In this document: positions 1 through 5,364 of the stretch, piece by piece
Layout of the letters: each line of letters opens with the position of its first letter
How positions within the stretch are numbered: position 1 is the stretch's first letter
DNA from: a bacterium
Lineage (GTDB): Bacteria > UBP18 > UBA7526
Reading direction: 5' to 3'
Assembly: GCA_018903055.1 (NCBI GenBank)
Contig: JAHIPW010000085.1
Coordinates: 1 to 6,981, forward strand
Length of the DNA stretch: 6,981 nucleotides
Translations under genes and position numbers: made by a program
The notes under the pieces: generated by a model
Told to the model about the DNA's origin: nothing
Database searches by the model: none
The model's input: the letters and a program-made list of their open reading frames with translations, nothing else

Positions 1-1379
1 AGCACCGGGCAAGGGAACTGGGGATGGATAAGAAAGAGCTTCCTAGTGAAGGGGTGGTCACGGGCTATGGTCGCATAGATGGAAGGAGGGCCTGCCTCTT
101 TGCCCAGGACTTCACTGTTGCCGGAGGCTCCTTAGGAGAGATGCACGCCCAGAAAATATGTAAGGTCATGGACCTGGCTATGAAGATGGGCGTCCCCCTG
201 ATCGGGATGAATGACTCGGGAGGAGCGCGGATTCAGGAAGGGGTGGATTCTCTAAAAGGTTATGGAGATATATTCTATAGGAATACCATTGCCTCTGGAG
301 TAATTCCCCAGATCTCGGTCATCCTGGGTCCCTGCGCGGGAGGAGCGGTCTATTCCCCCGCCATTACTGACTTCACCTTCATGGTAAAGGGGATTTCCCG
401 GATGTTCATCACTGGTCCGGATGTGGTAAAGACCGTTACTGGTGAGGATATTAGTCAGGAGGATCTGGGAGGAGCCATGGCCCACAGTCAATTATCCGGG
501 GTGGCCCATTTTGCCTGTGAATCAGAAGAGGAGGCCTTCAGTCTCCTGAAAAAGCTCTTAAGTTACATTCCCTCCAATAACCTTGAAGAGCCGGCAATGG
601 TCGATTTGGGTGACGATCCCAATCGGCGGGATGAAACCCTGGCCAATCTGATTCCCGCCAATCCCAAGAAGCCCTATGATATAAGGGATGTCATTGAAAA
701 GGTAATGGATGCGGGAGAGTTTTTTGAGATCCAATCCGACTTTGCCCCCAATATGGTCATCGGTTTTGCCCGGCTCAATGGCTATGCCGTAGGGATTGTT
801 GCCAATCAGCCCAAGGTCTTAGCCGGGGTATTGGATGTCAACTCCTCTGATAAGGCAGCTCGTTTTATAAGGTTCTGCGACTCCTTCAATATCCCCCTGA
901 TTACCCTCGTCGATGTTCCGGGATACCTGCCGGGGACGGAGCAGGAGCATGGGGGAGTGATAAGACATGGAGCAAAACTCTTGTATGCCTACTCCGAGGC
1001 CACAGTTCCCAAGTTAACCGTCATCCTGAGAAAAGCCTATGGAGGGGCCTATATTGGGATGTGTTCCAGACACTTGGGAGCAGATGCTGTCTATGCCTGG
1101 CCTATGGCAGAGATTGCGGTCATGGGTCCCCAGGGAGCAGCGGAAATCATCTATAGGAAAGAGATCGCATCTTCTAAGAAGCCTCAAGAGGTCTTGGCAA
1201 AGAAGGTGGCGGAGTATACAGAGAAGTTTGCCAATCCCTATGTTGCTGCCCGCCGGGGATATGTAGATAAGGTCATTGAGCCCTATGAGACCAGACCCCA
1301 GCTCATAAGGGCCTTGGAGATGTTCTCCTCAAAGGGAGAATCGAGACCCCAGAAGAAACATGGGAATATACCGTTGTAA
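1..1379 (+). CDS. Acyl-CoA carboxylase carboxyltransferase (beta) subunit, propionyl-/methylmalonyl-CoA type, 5'-truncated by window edge
   Basis: Transfers the carboxyl group between carboxybiotin and an acyl-CoA, as in propionyl-CoA carboxylase beta, transcarboxylase 12S or methylmalonyl-CoA decarboxylase alpha (MmdA). The reading frame is open from the first full codon (base 3). The residues before the first ATG (base 24) already fit the family's conserved HR..x.FGMDKK stretch, so that ATG is internal. I estimate 60-70 N-terminal residues are missing from a family of about 515. Counting from base 24, the N-lobe oxyanion motif GGARIQEG is at residues 66-73 and the C-lobe motif GGAYIGM at 340-346, followed by [10 protein letters not shown] and [11 protein letters not shown]. 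The protein ends in the typical KKHGNIPL. Ile344 occupies the position which in Streptomyces PccB/AccB separates propionyl-specific (Asp) from relaxed (Ile) enzymes. Biotin carboxylase and carrier genes follow downstream. The family assignment is firm; the substrate and the direction (carboxylation or decarboxylation) are not. Confidence 0.95.
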   Translation, partial: HRARELGMDKKELPSEGVVTGYGRIDGRRACLFAQDFTVAGGSLGEMHAQKICKVMDLAMKMGVPLIGMNDSGGARIQEGVDSLKGYGDIFYRNTIASGVIPQISVILGPCAGGAVYSPAITDFTFMVKGISRMFITGPDVVKTVTGEDISQEDLGGAMAHSQLSGVAHFACESEEEAFSLLKKLLSYIPSNNLEEPAMVDLGDDPNRRDETLANLIPANPKKPYDIRDVIEKVMDAGEFFEIQSDFAPNMVIGFARLNGYAVGIVANQPKVLAGVLDVNSSDKAARFIRFCDSFNIPLITLVDVPGYLPGTEQEHGGVIRHGAKLLYAYSEATVPKLTVILRKAYGGAYIGMCSRHLGADAVYAWPMAEIAVMGPQGAAEIIYRKEIASSKKPQEVLAKKVAEYTEKFANPYVAARRGYVDKVIEPYETRPQLIRALEMFSSKGESRPQKKHGNIPL

Positions 1380-1387
1380 AAGTAACC

Positions 1388-1486
1388 AGATATCAGTTTT
1401 CAGATATCTGATTTCAGATTGCTGATGTAATCAGCAATAACTTACTACAAAACAAACTGATATCTGACTTCTGACATCTGATATCT
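1388..1486. repeat. Nested inverted-repeat (foldback) spacer element
   Basis: Almost the whole 126-nt spacer between the carboxyltransferase and the first biotin carrier is built from variants of TATCTGA/TCAGATA. The outer arms agatatcag (1388-1396) and ctgatatct (1478-1486) are perfect 9-bp inverted repeats. The second copy of the right arm lies at 1457-1465, and a 10-bp palindrome cagatatctg is at 1401-1410. The element could fold as one long structure or as several small ones. It has no coding capacity that I can support. It resembles MITE-like or degenerate extragenic repeats rather than a specific regulatory site, and no target-site duplication was identified. Confidence 0.7.
1418..1438. 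repeat. Perfect 9-bp hairpin (possible RNA stem-loop)
   Basis: The arms attgctgat (1418-1426) and atcagcaat (1430-1438) are perfectly complementary around a 3-nt loop gta. It lies at the centre of the foldback spacer, 39 nt after the carboxyltransferase stop. The stem is AT-rich and no U-tract follows, so I do not call it an intrinsic terminator. A role in mRNA processing or stability is possible but not shown. Confidence 0.6.
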
Positions 1487-1501
1487 CCGAGTGAAGGGAG
1501 G
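1486..1501 (+). promoter_or_regulatory. Ribosome-binding cassette CCGAGYGAAGSGAGG, copy 1
   Basis: The 16 bases tccgagtgaagggagg end 4 nt before the ATG at 1506 and contain the Shine-Dalgarno core GGGAGG. The same sequence, 14 of 16 identical and with the same 4-nt gap to the ATG, precedes the biotin carboxylase gene at 1939-1954. The site therefore supports the 1506 start and appears to be a reused cassette. Its left end abuts the foldback repeat. Confidence 0.65.
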
Positions 1502-1505
1502 GTGA

Positions 1506-1772
1506 ATGGCGAGTTTTCCTATTCCCAGGGTACCCATTATTACTCCCCACCAGATTATTATTATTGCCCCCATTACGGGAATAATAATAGACATTAAAAA
1601 GAGGGTAGGCAATAGAGTAAAAGCCGGGGATACACTCCTTATCCTGGAGGCTATGAAGATGGAGAATGAGATTGTAACTCCAGGCCCAGGGGTGGTAAAA
1701 GAGATAAAGATTAAGAAGGGCCAGAGAGTCAAGGCTGGTCTTCCTTTAGCAGTCATCACCCCTTCAAAGTAG
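1506..1772 (+). CDS. Short biotin carboxyl carrier protein (single biotinyl domain, 88 aa)
   Basis: Carries the biotin that shuttles CO2 from biotin carboxylase to carboxyltransferase. Residues from about 18 to 85 form a complete biotinyl/lipoyl-type domain: AP-x-TG at 21-25, then EAMKMENEI at 48-56, with Lys51 as the expected biotinylation site 37 residues from the C-terminus. The EAMKM sequence favours biotin over lipoate. The first 20 residues are unusual, rich in Pro and Ile with an IIII run, and match no domain I recognise. They may be a short tether. A strong GGGAGG site lies upstream of the ATG and no other suitable start is available. It sits 126 nt after the carboxyltransferase and 186 nt before the biotin carboxylase. 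The cluster has a second carrier at 3464-3946, so this protein may serve this carboxyltransferase specifically, as MmdC-like gamma subunits do, or be redundant. Confidence 0.88.
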   Translation: MASFPIPRVPIITPHQIIIIAPITGIIIDIKKRVGNRVKAGDTLLILEAMKMENEIVTPGPGVVKEIKIKKGQRVKAGLPLAVITPSK

Positions 1773-1786
1773 GAAAGAAGAAGAGT

Positions 1787-1925
1787 ACAAAAGTAAGAAA
1801 GTGAGCCCCGAAGGACAAGCCTACGGGACAGGCAGGTGAGAAAGTGGGAAAGTGAGATAGTAGGTTATCAGTTTTTACTTTTTACTTTTTCATTTTTACT
1901 TGTTACTTGTTTCCGTCGTAGACGG
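1787..1925. repeat. Degenerate purine/pyrimidine-mirrored repeat spacer
   Basis: The 186-nt spacer before biotin carboxylase has two halves. On the left, gaaagtgRg occurs three times (1797-1805, 1840-1848, 1848-1856), with a GC-richer insert at about 1804-1835. On the right are TTTTTAC/TTGTTAC units (about 1872-1910), roughly the reverse complement of the aagtaag words on the left. At its end, ccgtc-gta-gacgg (1913-1925) is a perfect 5-bp hairpin flanked by ttacttgtt-like words on both sides. The T-runs follow no GC-rich stem, so this is not a convincing terminator. The biotin carboxylase frame is open through the right part of this spacer from an ATG at 1836. Its translation there is low-complexity and unlike any biotin carboxylase N-terminus, so I treat it as non-coding. 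Confidence 0.6.
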
Positions 1926-1938
1926 ATTACTTGTTATT

Positions 1939-1954
1939 TCCGAGCGAAGCGAGG
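1939..1954 (+). promoter_or_regulatory. Ribosome-binding cassette CCGAGYGAAGSGAGG, copy 2
   Basis: The 16 bases tccgagcgaagcgagg match copy 1 (1486-1501) at 14 positions and also end 4 nt before an ATG (1959). The core gagcgaagcgag is a mirror palindrome. The GAGGAGAG stretch here supports 1959 over the upstream ATG at 1836 as the biotin carboxylase start. Confidence 0.65.
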
Positions 1955-1958
1955 AGAG

Positions 1959-3467
1959 ATGTTTAAGAAGATACTCATTGCCAATAGAGGAGAGATTGCT
2001 GTCCGGATCATTCGCGCCTGCCGGGAACTGGGCATCCAGACCGTGGCTGTCTATTCCTCAGTCGATAGAGCGAGCCTCTACGTCAAGCTGGCGCATGAGG
2101 CCTATTTATTAGGAGGACCCCAGCCCAAGGAAAGCTACCTCAATATGGAAAAGATTATCGAGATTGCCAAGTCGAGTGGTGCCCAGGCCATTCATCCGGG
2201 ATATGGCTTCTTGGCAGAAAATCCCAGGTTTGTCAAGTTATGTGAGAAGAACAGAATAAAGTTTATCGGCCCGGACTCCCTCACCATGGAGATGGTGGGT
2301 AATAAGCTTTTGGCCCGAAGAATTGTGGAGGAAGCCGGGGTTCCCGTAATACCCGGTTCAAAGGAACCAATAAAGAATAATAAAGAAGCCCGGGATTTAG
2401 CCCGCAGATTAGGGCTTCCGGTAATAATCAAGGCGGTCTATGGTGGAGGAGGAAGAGGACTACGTCGGGTGAATAGATTAAAAGAACTCTCTTTTCTCTT
2501 AAAGGTGGCAAGATTAGAAGCTCGGGTTTCCTTTGACGATCCTTCTCTCTATATAGAGAAGTATATCAGGAATCCCAAGCACATCGAGGTCCAGATATTA
2601 GCCGATGAACGGGGAAGGATGGTCCATTTAGGAGAGAGGGACTGTACCATACAGAGAAGGTATCAGAAGTTATTGGAAGAGACACCCTCTCCCGTAGTCG
2701 ATGAAGGTTTAAGGAATAAATTGGGAGAGGCAGCAATAAAAGCTGCCCGGGCCGTAGGATACACCAATGCGGGGACGGTAGAGTTCATTCTGGATGAAAG
2801 GAAGAACTTCTATTTCATTGAGATAAATGCTCGTATCCAGGTAGAGCATTCAGTAACTGAGCGAGTAACGGGCATCGATCTGGTTAAGACCCAGATAAGA
2901 TTAGCTGATGGTGAGAAATTGCATCTCAAACAGAAAGATGTTTCTATAGTTGGATGTGCTATGGAGTGTCGAATTAATGTCGAAGACCCCCTGAATGACT
3001 TTGCCCCTTCCCCGGGAACGATCGGAAACCTGAGATTTCCGGGAGGACTGGGAGTGAGGGTGGACAGCTCTATCTATTCCGGATATACTATTCCTCTATA
3101 CTATGATACCCTAATCGCTAAGCTTACTGTCTGGGGGAAGGATAGGAAAGAGGTGATAGGAAGGATGGGGGCCGCTTTGAATGAATTCATCATCGAAGGA
3201 GTGAAGACCACCATCCCCCTGCACAAGGCTATCTTATGTGAAAAGGACTTTCAGAGGGGAAGGATAAGCCTCTCCTTTATTGAGAGGCATAAATTACTTA
3301 AAAGATTAAAGGCGAGTAGTCAAACCTCAGAGAAGATTGCAGTCATTACTGGTTGTCTTCTTGCCTATCAGGAAAGGAAGAAGACTCCACTAAAGAAGAA
3401 GAGAGAAAATCTCTGGAAAAGAGGATTTACCGAAAGCAAGTGGCAAACGAGGTTAAGGAAGATATGA
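1959..3467 (+). CDS. Biotin carboxylase subunit of acyl-CoA carboxylase (ATP-grasp), 502 aa
   Basis: Carboxylates biotin on a carrier protein using ATP and bicarbonate. The N-terminus FKKILIANRGEIAVRI is the classical start of the family and is preceded by GAGGAGAG. Catalytic residues line up almost one-to-one with E. coli AccC: Lys117, Lys158, glycine loop GGGGRG at 162-167, His208, Lys237 in RRYQKLLEE, Glu275, Glu288, Asn290, Arg292, QVEH 294-297 and Arg338. The residue before catalytic Arg292 is Ala, where I recall Thr or Pro being usual. The C-terminal domain CRINVEDP...APSPGTI is present. About 50 residues extend beyond the roughly 450-residue AccC core; they are Lys/Arg-rich and include an Ala/Leu helix (EKIAVITGCLLAY), as in approximately 500-residue PycA/PccA-type subunits. 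The stop overlaps the next gene's ATG, implying translational coupling with the carrier protein. The family is certain; whether it serves acetyl-, propionyl- or another acyl-CoA is set by the carboxyltransferase. Confidence 0.96.
   Translation: MFKKILIANRGEIAVRIIRACRELGIQTVAVYSSVDRASLYVKLAHEAYLLGGPQPKESYLNMEKIIEIAKSSGAQAIHPGYGFLAENPRFVKLCEKNRIKFIGPDSLTMEMVGNKLLARRIVEEAGVPVIPGSKEPIKNNKEARDLARRLGLPVIIKAVYGGGGRGLRRVNRLKELSFLLKVARLEARVSFDDPSLYIEKYIRNPKHIEVQILADERGRMVHLGERDCTIQRRYQKLLEETPSPVVDEGLRNKLGEAAIKAARAVGYTNAGTVEFILDERKNFYFIEINARIQVEHSVTERVTGIDLVKTQIRLADGEKLHLKQKDVSIVGCAMECRINVEDPLNDFAPSPGTIGNLRFPGGLGVRVDSSIYSGYTIPLYYDTLIAKLTVWGKDRKEVIGRMGAALNEFIIEGVKTTIPLHKAILCEKDFQRGRISLSFIERHKLLKRLKASSQTSEKIAVITGCLLAYQERKKTPLKKKRENLWKRGFTESKWQTRLRKI
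3455..3467 (+). promoter_or_regulatory. Translational coupling site: AAGGAAG plus ATGA stop/start overlap
   Basis: AAGGAAG (3455-3461) lies inside the last codons of biotin carboxylase, two bases before the ATG at 3464. The stop TGA at 3465-3467 shares two bases with that ATG. This decides the start of the carrier protein against the in-frame ATG at 3353, whose use would require a 115-nt overlap with a conserved gene. Confidence 0.8.
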
Positions 3468-3946
3468 AATTCCGGGTTGTTATTGGCAGTAGTCACTATC
3501 AGGTAGAGGTAAATGACCCCGGAATAGTTATTGTGAACGGCCGACCATATCATGTCGACTTGGACCAAGACTCTCTTCTGGTCAATAAACGCTCCTATGA
3601 GATCTCCTCTTTACAAGAGGAGAACGGTCTTCCTACCCTAATCTCTGTCAATCAGGAGACTTATCGTTTAGAAATAGAGGAGGCGGAGAAGGCCGCTCCC
3701 CGGCGAAAGATAGGAAGATTAAAAGAGAAAGAGGAAGGAGCCATTACCTCCCCCATGAGCGGACAGATAATAAGCGTCGAGGCTAATGAGGGAGATCAGG
3801 TAGGGAAGGACGAGGTCATTCTCATCCTGGAGGCCATGAAGATGGAGAGCGAGGTCTTCAGTCCCAAAGAGGGAAGAATAAAGGAGATTCGGGTAGCCAA
3901 AGGAGATATGGTAAATACTGGAGATGTTCTGGCGGTTATAGAATGA
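3464..3946 (+). CDS. Biotin carboxyl carrier protein with N-terminal beta-rich domain, 160 aa
   Basis: Second biotin carrier of the cluster. Residues 1 to about 75 (MKFRVVIGSSHYQVEV onward) are strand-rich with short repeated motifs (YQVEV, YHVDL, YEISS, YRLEI). They resemble the small N-terminal domain of carrier proteins in propionyl-CoA carboxylase-like complexes, which docks on the partner subunits. A charged linker (KAAPRRKIGRLKEKEE, about 77-92) leads to the biotinyl domain: SPMSG, then EAMKMESEV with Lys126 as the expected biotin site, 34 residues from the C-terminus as is typical. The 4-nt overlap with biotin carboxylase suggests equimolar synthesis and makes this the likeliest partner of that subunit. 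It differs clearly from the 88-residue carrier at 1506-1772 outside the EAMKM core, so it is not a recent duplicate. The start was chosen from the coupling site; an in-frame ATG at 3353 is less likely. Confidence 0.93.
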   Translation: MKFRVVIGSSHYQVEVNDPGIVIVNGRPYHVDLDQDSLLVNKRSYEISSLQEENGLPTLISVNQETYRLEIEEAEKAAPRRKIGRLKEKEEGAITSPMSGQIISVEANEGDQVGKDEVILILEAMKMESEVFSPKEGRIKEIRVAKGDMVNTGDVLAVIE

Positions 3947-3975
3947 TGCTACAGGCTACATGCCACCGGCCACAG

Positions 3976-4015
3976 GCTTCAAGAAGCTTGCAGCCTGCGG
4001 CTTGCAGCTTGAAGC
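3976..4015. repeat. Imperfect hairpin repeat upstream of CoA-transferase
   Basis: The 97-nt spacer after the second carrier contains words of the type CTACAGGC / GCTTGCAGC. The outer arms gcttcaag (3976-3983) and cttgaagc (4008-4015) pair perfectly over 8 bp. Inside, gcagcc and ggcttgc pair with one bulge around tgc. No T-tract follows. The transferase frame reads open through this spacer from an ATG at 3960, which would add 28 residues of repeat-derived sequence; I regard those as untranslated. Confidence 0.65.
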
Positions 4016-4032
4016 AAGTCCGTCTGTATTTC

Positions 4033-4046
4033 AGGGGGAGAGAGTG
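4033..4046 (+). promoter_or_regulatory. Ribosome-binding site deciding a GTG start
   Basis: AGGGGGAG (4033-4040) lies just before GTG at 4044-4046. The conserved start of the CaiB/BaiF family (short basic leader, then RVLDFTRVLAGP) begins a few residues after this GTG. The ATG at 3960 lies within a repeat and I saw no comparable site before it. Confidence 0.7.
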
Positions 4047-5231
4047 AAGAAGCCATTAAAAAGAATTAGGGTCTTAGACTTTACCCGGGTATTGGCTGGG
4101 CCATACTGCGCTATGATGCTCTGTGACATGGGAGCAGAGGTGATAAAGGTTGAAAGGCCCGGAACTGGTGACGATGCCCGCTTCTTCGGCCCCTTCATCA
4201 AAGGAGAAAGCGGTTACTATATGAGCCTCAACCGGGGAAAGAAGTCCATCGCTTTAAACCTGAAGCACAAAAAAGGAAAAGAGATTGTAAAAAAATTAAT
4301 AAAGAAGGTAGATATCGTCTTGGAGAACTTTCGTCCGGGAACCATGGAGAAGTTGGGCTTTGGCTATCAAGATATAAAGAAAATAAACCCCAAGATAATC
4401 TATGCCTCAACCTCTGGCTATGGCCAGACCGGGCCCATATCCCGGATGGCGGGATATGACATCGTTGCCCAGGCAGTGGGCGGGATAATGTCCATTACTG
4501 GCCCTCCCAATGGCCTACCAACAAGGGTGGGGACCTCCATCGCTGATATCCTGGCCGGGATGTTCACCGCCTATGGAGTGATGATCGCCTTATATAACCG
4601 AGGTAAGACGGGAAAGGGTGCCCAAATCGATGTGGCCATGGTTGACTCTGTGGCTAGTGTTTTGGAGAATGCCATCATAAGATACCTTGCTACGGGAAAA
4701 TCACCAAAGCCCATCGGCTCGCGACATCCCTCCCTGGCGCCCTTTGACATGTTTAAGGCCAAGGATGGCTATATGGTAATCGCCATCGGTAATGAGAAAC
4801 TATGGCATAGCTTCTGCCAGGCGATAGGAAGGGATGACCTCCTGAAAGATCCCAGGTTTATAAATAATAAGAAGAGACTAAAGAATGAGAGAATCCTCAA
4901 ATCTCTGATTGAGCGATGGACGAGGAAGAAGACGGTCAAGAAACTTTTGGTCGTCTTCAATGAATTGGGCATTCCCTGTGGCCCAGTAAATAGTATGGAG
5001 AGAATGGTTCGCCATCCCCAGATCCTATTTCGTAATATGATCCAGGAAATTAAACATCCTGTAGCAGGAAAGATAAAGATGGCGGGAATTCCACTAAAGA
5101 TGGCTGGATTCTCGGATAAAATTCCTGGTCGATCACCGTTACTGGGAGAGCATACGGAGGAGATCCTCAAAAAATATCTCAGGTATGGCCCGAAGAGAAT
5201 TAAAGCATTAAAGAACGAGGGCGTGATTTAG
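4044..5231 (+). CDS. CaiB/BaiF-type (class III) CoA-transferase, 395 aa
   Basis: Transfers CoA between an acyl-CoA donor and a carboxylate acceptor; the family includes CaiB, formyl-CoA transferase and BbsEF. Key elements seen are the N-terminal VLDFTRVLAGPYCAMMLCDMGAEVIKVERP (residues 10-39), NRGKKSIALNLKHKKG (63-78), ENFRPG (94-99), the SGYGQTGP loop (124-131) and the catalytic aspartate Asp168 in RVGTSIADILAGMF, matching Asp169 of formyl-CoA transferase. GKTGKGAQIDVAM and the C-terminal CGPVNSMERMVRHPQ segment are also typical. The length of 395 fits the usual range of about 390-430 residues. The start is GTG with an AGGGGGAG site. It lies between the carboxylase genes and the aldehyde oxidoreductase, so it may activate an acid made by the latter, or exchange CoA between product and substrate acids of the carboxylase. 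The family is certain; the substrate cannot be told, because members handle very different acids. Confidence 0.94.
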   Translation: MKKPLKRIRVLDFTRVLAGPYCAMMLCDMGAEVIKVERPGTGDDARFFGPFIKGESGYYMSLNRGKKSIALNLKHKKGKEIVKKLIKKVDIVLENFRPGTMEKLGFGYQDIKKINPKIIYASTSGYGQTGPISRMAGYDIVAQAVGGIMSITGPPNGLPTRVGTSIADILAGMFTAYGVMIALYNRGKTGKGAQIDVAMVDSVASVLENAIIRYLATGKSPKPIGSRHPSLAPFDMFKAKDGYMVIAIGNEKLWHSFCQAIGRDDLLKDPRFINNKKRLKNERILKSLIERWTRKKTVKKLLVVFNELGIPCGPVNSMERMVRHPQILFRNMIQEIKHPVAGKIKMAGIPLKMAGFSDKIPGRSPLLGEHTEEILKKYLRYGPKRIKALKNEGVI

Positions 5232-5251
5232 GCACAGACGCCAAGAATGTT

Positions 5252-5316
5252 GAAACGGAGAAAGGGGGAAACGGAGACACGGAGAAAATCTCCGATTCAC
5301 CGATTCGCCGATTCAC
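5252..5316. repeat. Short tandem repeats in the spacer before the oxidoreductase
   Basis: The 133-nt spacer 5232-5364 holds two repeat families. ACGGAGA occurs three times (5255-5261, 5271-5277, 5279-5285), the first two inside a repeated gaaacggag. Then CGATTCRC occurs three times in strict 8-bp tandem (5293-5300, 5301-5308, 5309-5316). At their junction cggaga-aaa-tctccg (5280-5294) can form a 6-bp hairpin with a 3-nt loop. A T-run (about 5324-5329) lies some 30 nt further on, too far for a standard terminator. I found no confident promoter here. Confidence 0.7.
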
Positions 5317-5350
5317 CCTTTCATTTTTTCTGTGGCAATCTTGCGCATCG

Positions 5351-5355
5351 AGAGG
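5351..5355 (+). promoter_or_regulatory. Ribosome-binding site of the oxidoreductase gene
   Basis: AGAGG (5351-5355) stands 9 nt before the ATG at 5365. The start is also fixed by the family's typical N-terminus (GYQGKILEVDLT), which begins three residues after this methionine. Confidence 0.6.
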
Positions 5356-5364
5356 TTTAGAAAG

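Noticed and set aside
1418-1438. Intrinsic terminator after the carboxyltransferase
   Set aside because: The stem is perfect but AT-rich and is not followed by a T-tract.
1445-1759. Minus-strand open frame of 104 codons with hydrophobic stretches
   Set aside because: The hydrophobic look comes from reading the carrier gene's ATT/ATA-rich codons backwards, and it extends into the repeat spacer.
1836-1958. 41-residue N-terminal extension of biotin carboxylase from the ATG at 1836
   Set aside because: The added residues come from the repeat spacer and do not resemble any biotin carboxylase. The canonical start FKKILIANRGEIA and a strong GAGGAGAG site fix the start at 1959.
3353-3463. 37-residue N-terminal extension of the second carrier protein from the ATG at 3353
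   Set aside because: It overlaps the conserved end of biotin carboxylase in another frame and lacks a family match. ATG 3464 has AAGGAAG and the ATGA coupling.
4769-5170. Minus-strand open frame of 133 codons opposite the CoA-transferase
   Set aside because: It lies wholly inside a well-conserved gene on the other strand, with no recognisable domain and no ribosome-binding site that I could identify.
5293-5316. CRISPR-like array
   Set aside because: The units are 8 bp in direct tandem with no spacers, and no cas gene is present.
5280-5329. Intrinsic terminator after the CoA-transferase
   Set aside because: The 6-bp stem (5280-5294) is about 30 nt away from the T-run (5324-5329), which is not a terminator geometry.
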